Of a stretch of DNA of 64,000 nt, positions 32,958-42,442 are shown one piece after another (position 1 is the stretch's first letter; each line of letters opens with the position of its first letter). The stretch spans positions 1 to 64,000 of the forward strand of contig NZ_BDAP01000004.1 in the NCBI RefSeq assembly GCF_001598915.1, read 5' to 3'. A program made the position numbers and the translations under genes. The notes beneath the pieces are model-generated. The model made no database searches. It was not told the DNA's origin and worked only from the letters and a program-made list of their open reading frames with translations. This stretch comes from Williamsia muralis NBRC 105860 (GTDB lineage Bacteria; Actinomycetota; Actinomycetes; Mycobacteriales; Mycobacteriaceae).

Positions 32958-34604
32958 TCAGCTCGATCCGAGCACACCGTCCACCAGTTCCTGGGCCTCG
33001 TTCTGAACCTGAGCCAGATGGTCTGCGCCGTTGAAGGATTCGGCATAGATCTTGTACACGTCTTCGGTACCCGAAGGCCGGGCCGCAAACCACGCGTTCT
33101 TGGTGGTCACCTTCAGACCACCGATCTTTGCGCCGTTCCCCGGCGCCTCGGTGAGCACTGCGGTGATCTCCTCGCCGGCCAGCTCGGTCGCCTTGACCTG
33201 CTCGGCCGACAGCTTGCCGAGCACCGCTTTCTGCTCGCGGGTGGCCGGGGCATCGCGACGCGCGTACGCGGGCGACCCGCCGTATTGCTCGGCCAGCTGC
33301 GCATACCGTTCGGACGGTGAGATGCCGGTGACGGCAAGGATTTCCGAGGCCAACAGCGCCATGATGATGCCGTCCTTGTCGGTGGTCCACACCTGCCCGT
33401 TCTTGCGAAGGAATGACGCGCCCGCGCTTTCCTCACCACCGAAACCGACCGAACCGTCGAGCAGGCCGGGCACAAACCACTTGAAACCCACCGGCACCTC
33501 TACGAGCTGTCGGCCGATCCCCGCGACCACCCGATCGATCATCGACGAGGACACGAGGGTCTTCCCCACTGCCGCATCCTTCGGCCAATCGGGCCGGTGG
33601 GTGAACAGGTAGTCGATGGCAACCGCCAGGAAGTGGTTCGGATTCATCAGGCCGCCGTCGGGCGTGACAATGCCGTGCCGGTCAGAGTCGGCGTCGTTGC
33701 CAGTGGCGATCTGGAAAGAATCCCGCGCGTCGATCAGCGATGCCATTGCGTTCGCGGAACTGCAATCCATCCGGATCTTGCCGTCGGTGTCGAGGGTCAT
33801 GAACGAAAACGTCGGATCCACAATGGGATTGACGACAGTCAATCGTTCCAGCGTGTAACGGGCACCCAGCTCGGCCCAGTACCCAACTGACGCGCCGCCC
33901 ATCGGATCGGCACCGATACGCACACCGGAGTTCCTGATGATGTCCATGTCGACCACAGAATTGAGGTCGTCCACATAATTGGCGCCGAAGTCATAGGTCC
34001 CGTAGAACTCGGACTCCTTGGCCCGTTCGAACGGGATTCGTCTGACGCTGCCCAGACCGCTCTGCAACAACTCGTTGGCGCGAGCGGCGACCTGAGAGGT
34101 GATGTCGGTGTCCGCAGGTCCACCGTTGGGCGGGTTGTACTTGAAGCCGCCGTCGCGTGGAGGGTTGTGGGACGGCGTCACGACGATCCCATCGGCACTC
34201 GGTCCCCCGCCGCGGTTGTGCGTGAGAATCGCATGACTCAACGCCGGTGTCGGAGTGAATCGGTCTTTGTTGTCCACCAGCACATGGACGTCGTTGGCCA
34301 CCAGGACTTCGATGGCCGTCTGCCATGCGGGCAGCGACAACGCGTGGGTGTCGCGTGCGATGAAGAGCGGTCCGGTGATGCCGGCGACGGTGCGGTACTC
34401 GACGATCGCCTGGGTGGTCGCAATGATGTGGTCCTCGTTGAACGCACCGTCGAGACTGGAGCCGCGATGGCCCGACGTGCCGAAAACGACTTGCTGGGCC
34501 GGATTTTCCGGGTCAGGCTTTTCCGAGTAGTAGGCGTCGATCACCGCCGACACATCAATCAGATCTTCCGGTAGTGCCAGGGTCCCCGCACGCGGGTGAG
34601 CCAT
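32958..34604 (-). CDS. pgm: phosphoglucomutase (alpha-D-glucose-phosphate-specific)
   Basis: The enzyme has 548 residues and interconverts glucose-1-phosphate and glucose-6-phosphate. The phosphoserine loop is [23 protein letters not shown] covers the N-terminal substrate region, and the metal loop is [10 protein letters not shown] with three Asp ligands. Later come [12 protein letters not shown] (sugar-binding) and [15 protein letters not shown] (phosphate-binding). Length matches the long bacterial PGM class. The ATG sits behind AAGGA. It supplies glucose-1-phosphate for glycogen, trehalose and arabinogalactan precursor synthesis. Confidence 0.96.
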   Translation of the reverse strand: MAHPRAGTLALPEDLIDVSAVIDAYYSEKPDPENPAQQVVFGTSGHRGSSLDGAFNEDHIIATTQAIVEYRTVAGITGPLFIARDTHALSLPAWQTAIEVLVANDVHVLVDNKDRFTPTPALSHAILTHNRGGGPSADGIVVTPSHNPPRDGGFKYNPPNGGPADTDITSQVAARANELLQSGLGSVRRIPFERAKESEFYGTYDFGANYVDDLNSVVDMDIIRNSGVRIGADPMGGASVGYWAELGARYTLERLTVVNPIVDPTFSFMTLDTDGKIRMDCSSANAMASLIDARDSFQIATGNDADSDRHGIVTPDGGLMNPNHFLAVAIDYLFTHRPDWPKDAAVGKTLVSSSMIDRVVAGIGRQLVEVPVGFKWFVPGLLDGSVGFGGEESAGASFLRKNGQVWTTDKDGIIMALLASEILAVTGISPSERYAQLAEQYGGSPAYARRDAPATREQKAVLGKLSAEQVKATELAGEEITAVLTEAPGNGAKIGGLKVTTKNAWFAARPSGTEDVYKIYAESFNGADHLAQVQNEAQELVDGVLGSS

Positions 34605-34793
34605 TGAAAATCCTTCCGGTTGTCTGCGACCGGCCGGCGGGCGGCGGTCACAATCCTCGGCGTCTTTGACTGGACCATCCGAATTCTGCCACCGATCGCG
34701 GTCGCCATGGGGTTGGCGCGGGTTACACTCCTCCCGAACACCGCTCCAAACGTCTGGGCGGACGACCTCGGTCGGGGTGACGGAGGCACAACA

Positions 34794-35999
34794 ATGCGCG
34801 TTCACACGTTGTTTCGGCGTGGGCTGGGAGTGAAGGTCGCGGCCGCCGTCTTCGCAACCGCCGCTGCCATCGGGTTCACCGCTGCGCCCGCAAGCGCTGC
34901 CCCGTTCATGCCGGCCACCGACTCGGATCCGTTTTATGCAGAGCCCGCGGGCATCGAGGGTGTTGCCAACGGTGACGTGCTCCGAGTGCAATCGCTGCCG
35001 AGTCCGTTCCCCGGATCCAGTGCACAGAAGGTGTTGTTCCGCAGCACCAATTCGCAGGGCGAGCCGATCGCCGCTGTCACGACGGTCATCGTTCCCGACG
35101 GTGGAGCCCGCCACGACCTGCTGTCGTATCAGCCGTTCACCAACTCGCTCGGGCCGCAGTGCGCGCCGTCGCATCAGATCTTCCGTGGCGGTTTGCAGGA
35201 GCAGCAACTCATCGGTCTGGCGCTGGCGCGTGGCGTCGCGGTGAACATTCCCGACCACCTCGGACCGACCAGCGCATACGGGGCGGCCCGACTCGGCGGC
35301 ACCATCACGCTGGACTCCATCAGGGCCGTCCAGTCGAGCCCCGGATTCCGGGTCGGCGATTCTCGCACGGTCCTGGCCGGGTATTCGGGTGGCGCCATGG
35401 CCACTGCCTACGCAGGCGTGTTGGCACCCACGTACGCCCCGGAACTCGATCTCGTCGGTCTGTCCGCAGGTGGCACACCGGTGAACCTCGAAGCGATCGC
35501 CCGCACGCTGGGGGTGGCCCCGAACCCGCTGTTCGGCCTGGGCTTCGCAGCCTCCCTCGGCCTCGAACGCGAGTACCCGAACGAGGTGTCATTGTCTGAG
35601 CAACTGAACGATCGGGGGGCCGCGCTGGCCAACCAGATCCGCAACGCGTGCACCGACCAGATCGTCGATGCCGGTGCCAACATGAAGATCGCCGACGTCG
35701 TCAACTCGGGCACCCTGGCCAACACTCAGGCCGGTGTCGATGCCCTCAACCGCAACAGCGTCCAGATGTTCCCAGGCGCGCCGCGGATGCCGGTGCTGCT
35801 CTACCAGGGTGCCGATGATCAGCTCACTCCCACGTCCCGGGTGCTGGCCACCGCTGCACACTGGTGCCGCCAGGGAACGCGGGTACAGACGGTGATCGTC
35901 CCGGGTGACCACGGCTCCACCATCGCGTCCGGTGTCCCGATCGCATTGAGCTACCTCAACGACCGCGTGGCAGGGGCGCCGGCACCCAGCACATGCTGA
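34794..35999 (+). CDS. secreted lipase (LIP family)
   Basis: The product has 401 residues from an ATG behind GACGGAGG. A signal peptide ends near TAAPASA. The mature domain is an alpha/beta hydrolase of the secretory lipase family: [24 protein letters not shown], nucleophile elbow [16 protein letters not shown] (Ser), catalytic Asp in [12 protein letters not shown] and catalytic His in VPGDHGSTI. Cys residues may form disulfides (PQCAPS, RNACTD, HWCRQ, PSTC). It likely splits extracellular lipids or polyesters. Its end overlaps the next hydrolase gene by seven bases, which suggests co-expression. Confidence 0.92.
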   Translation: MRVHTLFRRGLGVKVAAAVFATAAAIGFTAAPASAAPFMPATDSDPFYAEPAGIEGVANGDVLRVQSLPSPFPGSSAQKVLFRSTNSQGEPIAAVTTVIVPDGGARHDLLSYQPFTNSLGPQCAPSHQIFRGGLQEQQLIGLALARGVAVNIPDHLGPTSAYGAARLGGTITLDSIRAVQSSPGFRVGDSRTVLAGYSGGAMATAYAGVLAPTYAPELDLVGLSAGGTPVNLEAIARTLGVAPNPLFGLGFAASLGLEREYPNEVSLSEQLNDRGAALANQIRNACTDQIVDAGANMKIADVVNSGTLANTQAGVDALNRNSVQMFPGAPRMPVLLYQGADDQLTPTSRVLATAAHWCRQGTRVQTVIVPGDHGSTIASGVPIALSYLNDRVAGAPAPSTC

Positions 36000-36577
36000 T
36001 ACCCGGTTTGCCGGTGGCGGCATCGGTCTTGGTGTTGCCCGGTGGCACCGACAACTCCACGACGCCGTTCAGCCGGCGTCAACCCGCGCCGATGCGGATG
36101 TACCCGTTCACGTTGTCGCTGCGTGCGCTTCCGCGAGTAGTGGTGCACCAGGCCGTCTACGACGTCCACGGGTGGAACGGCGAGCACAACAGTCCCCTCG
36201 CTCCGGCCCAAGCCGCCTTTGACCACCTCATCGACGCGCACCCGGATTCCCCGGTGATCCTGGTCGGGCATTCGATGGGCGGCAGGGTTGCCGCGCACCT
36301 CGCCGCCGACAAGCGGGTGGCCGGCGTTCTCGCCTTGGCGCCATGGTGGCAGCACGCGGATTGGGAGTACATCCACGGCGAGGCACGGGTCTTGGCGCTG
36401 CACGGGACTGCCGACCAGCGAACGTATTCGGCCCGGACGGAAAAGGGCATCACCCAACTCCGCGAACGTGGGGTCGACGCCGAGTTCGTGCCGATCGAGG
36501 GCGGCGGTCACGCCATGCTCGACCACGTCTGGACGTGGCAATCGACTGCCCTGACTTTCGTCCGCAGCTTCCTGTAG
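35993..36577 (+). CDS. alpha/beta hydrolase
   Basis: The product has 194 residues with no signal peptide. VLVLPGGTDNSTTPF includes the oxyanion region, VILVGHSMGGRVAAHLAAD carries the nucleophilic Ser, VLALHGTADQRTYS the acidic residue, and EGGGHAMLDH the catalytic His. It is small for the family, with no lid domain. It overlaps the secreted lipase by seven bases and probably works in the same lipid- or ester-degrading path, inside the cell. The substrate is unknown. Confidence 0.87.
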   Translation: MLIPGLPVAASVLVLPGGTDNSTTPFSRRQPAPMRMYPFTLSLRALPRVVVHQAVYDVHGWNGEHNSPLAPAQAAFDHLIDAHPDSPVILVGHSMGGRVAAHLAADKRVAGVLALAPWWQHADWEYIHGEARVLALHGTADQRTYSARTEKGITQLRERGVDAEFVPIEGGGHAMLDHVWTWQSTALTFVRSFL

Positions 36578-36599
36578 TCGAAGTTCGCGCCACCTACGA

Positions 36600-36631
36600 C
36601 GAAACGCCCCGGTTGCAACCGGAGCGTTTCG
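36600..36631. terminator. hairpin terminator between convergent genes
   Basis: The inverted repeat CGAAACGCCCCGGTTG with CAACCGGAGCGTTTCG pairs with one mismatch. It lies between the convergent hydrolase and aldo-keto reductase genes. Its core CGGTT-loop-AACCGGAGCG resembles the hairpin at 32887-32944. Confidence 0.6.
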
Positions 36632-36649
36632 AAGTGAGCGGAGCGAATT

Positions 36650-36690
36650 TCGGCCTGAGGGGTCGGCCTGAGGGGTCGGCCTGAGCGGTC
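36650..36690. repeat. 13-bp tandem repeat, three copies
   Basis: GGCCTGAGGGGTC is repeated twice and followed by a third copy, GGCCTGAGCGGTC, right at the 3' end of the aldo-keto reductase gene (stop at 36689). It may vary by slippage. No function is seen. Confidence 0.6.
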
Positions 36691-37534
36691 AGCCGACGTA
36701 GTCGAACGTGTCGGGATTCGGGCCGACCCGACCGTCCTCGCCCTTGTCGAGCGCGTCGATCTTGGCAACTGCGTCGCTGTCGAGTTCGAAGTCGAACAGC
36801 GCGAAGTTCTCTTGCACCCGCTTGGGGGTCACCGACTTCGGGAAGATGATGTCGCCGCGCTGAATGTGCCAGCGCAACACAACCTGTGCCGGGCTCTTGC
36901 TGACCTCGGCGGCCAGGTCGGTGATCACCGGATCGTCGAGAACCTTGCCCTGCGCGATCGGTGACCAAGCCTCGGTCGCGATGCCGTGGTCCCTGCCGTA
37001 CTTGCGCACGGTGTCGTTGGACAGATACGGGTGAACCTCGATCTGATTGACCGCCGGCACCAGTTCGGTCTCCTTGGCGAGCCGCTCGAGGTGCTCCACC
37101 TGGAAGTTCGACACACCCACGGACTTCGAACGGCCCGACTTCGCGAACTCGATCATCGTGTTCCAGGTGGAGACGTAATCGCCGCCGTACTGGGTGGGCA
37201 GCGGCCAGTGAATGAGGAACAGGTCGATGTAGTCGAACCCGAGATCGGACAGGGTGGTGTCGAACGCTTTACGCGCAGCATCGGGCTCGTGGAACGAGTT
37301 GTTCAGTTTGCTCGTCACGAAGATCTCGTCGCGCGGGATGCCCGAGGCGCGAATGCCTTCGCCCACCTCTTTTTCGTTGCCGTACATCTCTGCGGTGTCG
37401 ATGTGCCGGTAACCGATGTCGAGTGCCGTCTTGACCGCATCGGCGGTGTCCTCGGGTTTGATCTGGAAGACACCGAAGCCCAGCTGCGGAATGGTGTTCC
37501 CGCCGTTGAGAGTGATGTTCGGAACCTGAGTCAT
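36689..37534 (-). CDS. aldo/keto reductase
   Basis: The product has 281 residues from an ATG behind GAGGAGAG. It is an NADPH-dependent TIM-barrel reductase. Motifs are DIGYRHIDTAEMYGNEKEVGEG (catalytic Asp and Tyr), VTSKLN (Lys), DLFLIHWPLP (His) and FPKSVTPKRVQENFALFDFEL (the cofactor region). It resembles 2,5-diketo-D-gluconate reductase A and mycobacterial methylglyoxal/aldehyde reductases. The substrate is not determinable. It is probably monocistronic. Confidence 0.94.
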   Translation of the reverse strand: MTQVPNITLNGGNTIPQLGFGVFQIKPEDTADAVKTALDIGYRHIDTAEMYGNEKEVGEGIRASGIPRDEIFVTSKLNNSFHEPDAARKAFDTTLSDLGFDYIDLFLIHWPLPTQYGGDYVSTWNTMIEFAKSGRSKSVGVSNFQVEHLERLAKETELVPAVNQIEVHPYLSNDTVRKYGRDHGIATEAWSPIAQGKVLDDPVITDLAAEVSKSPAQVVLRWHIQRGDIIFPKSVTPKRVQENFALFDFELDSDAVAKIDALDKGEDGRVGPNPDTFDYVG

Positions 37535-37574
37535 CGTCGTACTCTCCTCATTGGTTGTGCCCTGGACACAGAAA

Positions 37575-37609
37575 CGGGGAGAGAACCATTGTTTGGTTCT
37601 CCCCCCGTA
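37575..37609 (-). terminator. terminator of tmRNA gene
   Basis: ACGGGGAGAGAACC (37575-37588) pairs with GGTTCTCCCCCCGT (37596-37609) with one mismatch, followed on the minus strand by TTTCTGTG. It lies 15 bases past the tmRNA 3' end. Confidence 0.7.
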
Positions 37610-37624
37610 TCCGTGATCTGACGG

Positions 37625-37989
37625 TGGAGCTGCCGGGAATCGAACCCGGGTCCTTCGCCGTTTCAGCAGGGCTTCTCCGTGTGCAGTTCGCTAAGCCTCT
37701 ACTCGGATCTCTCGGTCACGCGAACAAGCCGAGATGACGATCCCAGTCGCTGTTTGATGTCCCATTGCGGTCCGCGACCGCCCGCAACGGTTAGCTCTCT
37801 GAATGATGCCGGTACCCGGGGCGAGAGCTCACCCGGGCCGACAGACCAGCCGTCGCTTAGGCAGCGAGGGCGTAGTCGCGCTGATTCTTATCGGCGCTTA
37901 ATTGGTTGCTATGACGCTTACGGTGGTCTCTAGCCTGCACCGACACGCTTCCCCTACCTTGACGCACGCAGTCGAAACCGTTCAGCCCC
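37625..37989 (-). ncRNA. ssrA: transfer-messenger RNA (tmRNA)
   Basis: The minus strand shows the tRNA-like ends: 5' GGGGCTGAACGG at 37989 pairs with the 3' AGCTCC, and the T arm region contains GGTTCGATTCCCGGC. The encoded tag, read from GCC at 37895 to TAA at 37857, is ADKNQRDYALAA. It differs from the M. tuberculosis tag ADSHQRDYALAA at two or three positions and ends in the ALAA degron. It rescues stalled ribosomes with SmpB and marks the products for Clp proteases. The length is about 365 nt. The 3' CCA is encoded. Confidence 0.96.
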
Positions 37990-38039
37990 TCGATAGGTTC
38001 CACCGCACCGAAGTACGGCAGACATACATCGTAACAAGC

Positions 38040-38080
38040 ACTGCGGCCCGAATCATTCCCATTTCGATTCGGGCCGCAGT
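38040..38080 (-). terminator. 14-bp perfect hairpin past the esterase gene
   Basis: ACTGCGGCCCGAAT (38040-38053) and ATTCGGGCCGCAGT (38067-38080) form a perfect stem. It lies 26 bases past the stop of the minus-strand esterase gene at 38106 and shields ssrA from readthrough. No clear T-run is present. Confidence 0.65.
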
Positions 38081-38105
38081 GTCGTCACCCTCTCGGGTGC
38101 TGTGA

Positions 38106-39575
38106 TCAGGCCGGTTGCACGGCTGTACCGATCACTGCCAGTGCCTCGGCGAGCGGGTCGCGCGAGTTGATCACCTTCTCTGCCGAGTCCAGCACCACGT
38201 CGACCACCTCGGGAAGCTGCGGTGCCACCACGCCCACACTCTCGACGACGGCGGTTGCGATCTCGACTGCGTCCGGTGCCTGATCGGCCAACGAAACCGA
38301 CCCTTGCTCGACCGTCGAATCGAAGGACGCCACCGGAGTGTCGCCAGCCGGCGAGTCGTTCACCGCCGACTCCCGCAACCACGTGCTCACGTATTCCGAG
38401 CCCGTACGCCCCGACGAATCGGCAGGCTGGTCGAAATAGCTGACGTGGCTCGGCCCCGGGTACCAGTAGCTGGGTTCGGTTGCCATCGTCACGAGCCCGA
38501 GATTGTCGCGGAGGCCGGCCTCCCTCTCGTACTGGAGTCTCGCCTCCCAGGAGACGGGAAGATCCACCACGAAGCCGAGCACTCCGGAGACAGACAGATC
38601 GTCCGGGGTGGGCACGGCCACTGATGGCGAACTGTTCTTCTCCACCGCCTGGCCGAGCGATTCCGAACCCGACAGCCAGTCCGGCGTGGCGAGTACGTAC
38701 GCACCGGTCCGCAGTGCCGTACGGACTAATGCGTTCCCGAGATCAGACGCAATGCCTGACGGGTCGGTGGTGTCGATGTGCATCTGTTCGGCGATGTTCG
38801 CGCCCGTCCGGACCACCTGTGCATCCTCGGGAATCGAGCACGCGAAGTCGCCTGTCTCACAGAGAGATACGACCCGACCGGTGAGCGCACCGAATCCGGC
38901 CGATCCAACCGACCCGATGCCACCGCCGACCGCGACCTCAGTGGTACCGGACAACGTGCGAGCCCCGTTCAGCGGTGCCCGAAGACCCGGTGCCCCGGGT
39001 ACGAGACCCGTACCGGCGGCGCGGTTGGGATCGGAGATCAGGTACACGCCGCGTACCCGATCGGGCGCCACAGGCCCCCGGTTCTCGCCGATGTCCGCGG
39101 CGACCTTGTGTGCGATATCGGCGCCCTGGCTGTAACCGACGATCGCGATGTCGGTGCCCGGTCCGCACTGTGCCCCGATCTGGCGGATCTGGGCGTTGGT
39201 GGCCTCGACTCCTCGCGCGGAGGAATCGGCGTATGTGGTCCCGTCGGCGGTGTAGCCGAAGTCTGCCGGGTACGGAACGTAGGTGGTTTGCATTTCCCCT
39301 GGTGGCACCCCACGCCCGGCTTCTTCGATCGTGGGGGCCAGAACTCCGGCCTGCTGGTGCGGGTCCCGGTTGACGCTCGAGTCGAGCGTGCCCGGTACCA
39401 CCACCACGTGCAGGTCCGGGCAGTCACTGATCGGCCGGGCCGATGCGACCTGCGGTGCTGCGGTCAGCGAGATCGCCGCTGCCGCTACAGCGGCAGCGCC
39501 CAGCACAGAACCCCGTAAACGGCGTCTGGCCGGTGAAGAGGTGAGGCCACCGGTGTGGCCTCGCGTTCGATTCAT
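38106..39575 (-). CDS. secreted cutinase-fold / PE-PPE-domain-like esterase
   Basis: The product has 489 residues from an ATG behind CAGGAGCAACC. A signal peptide ends near PQVASA. The mature domain starts CPDLHVVVVPGTLDSS and carries the nucleophile region IAIVGYSQGADIAHKVAADIG, typical of cutinase-like serine esterases and the C-terminal domain of mycobacterial PE-PPE proteins. Cys pairs occur (SDCPD/AQCGP and LCETGDFACS). A possible catalytic His is in PGPSHVSYFDQ. A low-complexity tail of about 90 residues follows the domain. It probably acts on lipids or polyesters at the cell surface. It lies between ssrA and smpB. Confidence 0.87.
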   Translation of the reverse strand: MNRTRGHTGGLTSSPARRRLRGSVLGAAAVAAAAISLTAAPQVASARPISDCPDLHVVVVPGTLDSSVNRDPHQQAGVLAPTIEEAGRGVPPGEMQTTYVPYPADFGYTADGTTYADSSARGVEATNAQIRQIGAQCGPGTDIAIVGYSQGADIAHKVAADIGENRGPVAPDRVRGVYLISDPNRAAGTGLVPGAPGLRAPLNGARTLSGTTEVAVGGGIGSVGSAGFGALTGRVVSLCETGDFACSIPEDAQVVRTGANIAEQMHIDTTDPSGIASDLGNALVRTALRTGAYVLATPDWLSGSESLGQAVEKNSSPSVAVPTPDDLSVSGVLGFVVDLPVSWEARLQYEREAGLRDNLGLVTMATEPSYWYPGPSHVSYFDQPADSSGRTGSEYVSTWLRESAVNDSPAGDTPVASFDSTVEQGSVSLADQAPDAVEIATAVVESVGVVAPQLPEVVDVVLDSAEKVINSRDPLAEALAVIGTAVQPA

Positions 39576-40108
39576 GCTCGGTTGCTCCTGTTTTGACACG
39601 CACCACAAAGGGCGACATGTTCTTTACGATGTGCCCGAAAACGGCCGATTGGCCACCCGCATCAACGAGGGCTTTCCAGAAATGACACATGGCGATCATC
39701 TGTCATCCGATTGAACGGCGCGCGGCGAGAAAGGCACGCGCACACAAATTGCTGGGCGCGACAGGTGAACGAAATGGTCCACGTCGGCTCAGCACTTGAG
39801 GTTTGGGCCACCGAGGCACGTGAATGTGATCTTCATCGCTCAATGCGGTCCGGGGACACGGCGGACCGTGCGATGAGGTAGTTCGTGTCCGCTTGCGGCC
39901 GAGCGACTCTCGGCCGGCGCCCGATCACCCGCCGGGCGAAGAGCCATGGCTCTCAACTCGAAAGTCCGGCACAGTGTCCGATCGGCGATTCGAACGGAAC
40001 CTGTGCGCGCGGACCCACGAACAAATCGCAGAAGAAAGCACGGTGGACAAATAGATGAATTGTCCAAGATCAATTCAGGCGGCGACGCCGAATATGCGGT
40101 GGGTGTTT
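39576..40108. other. intergenic region upstream of the esterase and after smpB
   Basis: No credible gene is seen in these 533 bases. A 77-codon open frame on the minus strand (39840-40073) has no ribosome-binding site or recognisable composition. The region probably holds the promoter of the esterase gene and the terminator of smpB. No clear hairpin with a T-run is visible. Confidence 0.5.
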
Positions 40109-40582
40109 TTAACGCATTCCCTTGACGCGCCGGCCCAATTCACGAGTGACCTCGCGTTCGGCGTCTCGACGGGCCAGATCATGCCGTTTATCGTGAGCCT
40201 GTTTACCGCGCGCCAGCGCCAATTCCACTTTGACCTTGCCATCGCTGAAATACATCGACAGCGGTACCAGGGTCAGGTTGCCGTCACGGATTTTCCCGAT
40301 CAGGCCATCGATCTCACGGCGGTGCAGAAGCAGTTTGCGATTGCGGCGGGGGGCATGGTTTGTCCACGAACCGTTGCCGTACTCCGGGATGTGTAGGCCC
40401 CGCAACCACACCTCGCCGTTGTCGACGGTGGCGAAGGCATCGACCAGTGACGCCTTACCATCGCGCAGGCTCTTCACCTCGGTGCCCAGCAACGCGACGC
40501 CCGCCTCGTAGGTGTCGAGAATGGCGTAGTTGTGCCGCGCCTTACGGTTCGTCGCAATCGCCTTGCGACCTTTTTCCTTCAT
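40109..40582 (-). CDS. smpB: SsrA-binding protein SmpB
   Basis: The protein has 157 residues and binds the tRNA-like end of tmRNA to start trans-translation. The family pattern is complete: [65 protein letters not shown], and the C-terminal basic tail [29 protein letters not shown]. The partner ssrA is 2.1 kb downstream on the same strand. It is the last gene after ftsX, with a gap of about 130 bp. Confidence 0.97.
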   Translation of the reverse strand: MKEKGRKAIATNRKARHNYAILDTYEAGVALLGTEVKSLRDGKASLVDAFATVDNGEVWLRGLHIPEYGNGSWTNHAPRRNRKLLLHRREIDGLIGKIRDGNLTLVPLSMYFSDGKVKVELALARGKQAHDKRHDLARRDAEREVTRELGRRVKGMR

Positions 40583-40714
40583 CGATTCACCTACCTTCGT
40601 CCCGTCTTCATGCGCTTGTGGTGCGCCGAGCTGTTCATTTCACCGAGCCACGCAACACTACACACGCTGCGTCCGGACGTCGCGTGATTTGTCTACCGGC
40701 CGAGAACGGCGGTG

Positions 40715-41620
40715 TCACTCGCGGACGTAGTACCGCAGCGTGCCGTATGCCGTCACGCTCGAGAGCACCACACCGATGATGATCAGCCACGGGGCCACGA
40801 ACAACACGTCGGCCGTCTGGATCTTGGCCAGGATGTTCACCCCGTAGAGGTCTTGCAGTGCCCGGTCGAAGAACAACGCCTTGGCTCCGAATAGTCCCGC
40901 GATGGCCAGCAGTGAACCCACCACGGTCGCGACCACCGCTTCGAGGAGGAACGGCAACTGGGTGTACCAGCGGGTCGCACCCACCAGGCGCATGATGCCC
41001 ACTTCCGTGCGTCGGGTGTAGGCAGCCACCTGAACAGTGTTGGCGATCAACAAGATCGCGGCGATCGCCTGCACCAGCGCGATGGCGAAGGCGGCATTAC
41101 GTGCCCCGTCGAGGACGCTGAAGATCCGTTTGACCAGCTCGCGTTGATCGAGGACGCCGTCCACTCCGTCGGCGTCCTTGAACTGATCGAGGACCGCACC
41201 GAACTGATTCGGGTCCGCCATCCTGACCTTGAACGATGCGGGAAGAGTGTTCTCCCGCACCAGCGCGGCGATGTCCGGGTTGTTCGCGAACGTCGTGGTC
41301 TTGGCGTCTTTGAACGCCTCGGCGCGGTCGATGTACTGCACCGACTCCACGCCACGGGCAGCTTCGATCTGCTCACGCAGCGGCGCACACGGCGCGGCCT
41401 TGCAGTCGGGGTCGGCGTCGGTCACCGGATCGGAGATGAAGATCTGCATCTCCACCCGGTCGAGGAAGATGTCCTGGGTCTTGTCGGCCATCTGCACCAC
41501 CAGCAACCCGGCGCCGAACATGCCCAGCGTGATCGCGGTGGTGATGGTCATCGCCATGGTCATCGTGACGTTGCGGCGCAGTCCGTTCAGGACCTCGCTC
41601 AATATGAAACTCGCGCGCAT
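40715..41620 (-). CDS. ftsX: cell division ABC transporter permease FtsX
   Basis: The protein has 301 residues and four TM segments (TITTAITLGMFGAGLLVVQMA, AFAIALVQAIAAILLIANTVQ, LEAVVATVVGSLLAIAGLFGA, FVAPWLIIIGVVLSSVTAYG). The large extracellular loop (about residues 45-165) activates cell-wall hydrolases at the septum, in mycobacteria RipC-type. VAAYTRRTEVGIMRLVGATRWYTQLPFLLEA is the FtsX signature. It is downstream of ftsE with 66 bp between. The two proteins form an ABC-type complex that couples FtsZ to peptidoglycan cleavage. Confidence 0.96.
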   Translation of the reverse strand: MRASFILSEVLNGLRRNVTMTMAMTITTAITLGMFGAGLLVVQMADKTQDIFLDRVEMQIFISDPVTDADPDCKAAPCAPLREQIEAARGVESVQYIDRAEAFKDAKTTTFANNPDIAALVRENTLPASFKVRMADPNQFGAVLDQFKDADGVDGVLDQRELVKRIFSVLDGARNAAFAIALVQAIAAILLIANTVQVAAYTRRTEVGIMRLVGATRWYTQLPFLLEAVVATVVGSLLAIAGLFGAKALFFDRALQDLYGVNILAKIQTADVLFVAPWLIIIGVVLSSVTAYGTLRYYVRE

Positions 41621-41686
41621 GTGAGTTCGGGTGTCCTCCCGGTCGGGACTACAGAAGTAGGTGAAGGTCGAAGGGTCGGAGTCGGC

Positions 41687-42376
41687 TCAGCCGCCGAGCC
41701 CGTAGACGCCATGGGCGTCGTCACGGGTGAGACGGCCGTTGCTGAACTCGAGCACACGGCGCCGCATCGCATCGACGATCTGGCGGTCGTGTGTTGCCAT
41801 CACCACCGTGGTCCCGCGTCGGTTCACCCGATCGAGCACCTCGACGATCTCCCGGCTGGTGTCGGGATCCAGGTTGCCGGTGGGCTCGTCGGCGAGCAGC
41901 AGCAGCGGCCGGTTCGCGATGGCGCGGGCGATGGCAACGCGCTGCATCTCACCGCCCGACAGCTCGTAAGGCATGCGGTCCGCTTTGCCGGACAGCCCGA
42001 CGTACTCGAGGACTTCCGGAACCACCTTCGACACGGTGCTCTTCGGCTTCCCGATCACCTCGAGGGCAAACGCGACGTTCTCGGCCACCGACTTCTGCTG
42101 CAGCAAACGGAAGTCCTGGAAAACACATCCGATGGACTGGCGAAGCTTCGGCACGCGTCTGCCCGGCAATTTGTTCACGTGGAAATCGCCCACATACACA
42201 TCACCCGAGGTGGGTTTGTCTTCCTTCAACAGGAGCCGGAAGAAGGTGGATTTACCTGATCCGGAGGGGCCGATGAGAAACGCGAAATCGCCCTTGTCCA
42301 CCTCGAGAGAAAGATCTCGCAAGGCGGGCCTGGTCGATGCCTTGTATTGCATCGTCACATTCTTGACGCTGATCAC
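41687..42376 (-). CDS. ftsE: cell division ATP-binding protein FtsE
   Basis: The ABC ATPase has 229 residues. Walker A is GPSGSGKST, the signature is [14 protein letters not shown], and Walker B is [12 protein letters not shown], with a His switch in VMATHD. It partners FtsX at the division site. The start is GTG at 42376. It is the second gene after mscS and the 162-residue membrane protein in this minus-strand cluster, an order also seen in M. tuberculosis (Rv3102c). Confidence 0.97.
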   Translation of the reverse strand: MISVKNVTMQYKASTRPALRDLSLEVDKGDFAFLIGPSGSGKSTFFRLLLKEDKPTSGDVYVGDFHVNKLPGRRVPKLRQSIGCVFQDFRLLQQKSVAENVAFALEVIGKPKSTVSKVVPEVLEYVGLSGKADRMPYELSGGEMQRVAIARAIANRPLLLLADEPTGNLDPDTSREIVEVLDRVNRRGTTVVMATHDRQIVDAMRRRVLEFSNGRLTRDDAHGVYGLGG

Positions 42377-42442
42377 GGTCTGCCAGTGTAACCACGGATC
42401 CTGGCCATCCGGCTCAGACTTGCCCGGGCCCGGGCACCGAGA

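Noticed and set aside
39840-40073. 77-codon minus-strand open frame between smpB and the esterase
   Set aside because: No ribosome-binding site, atypical composition, and no recognisable features.
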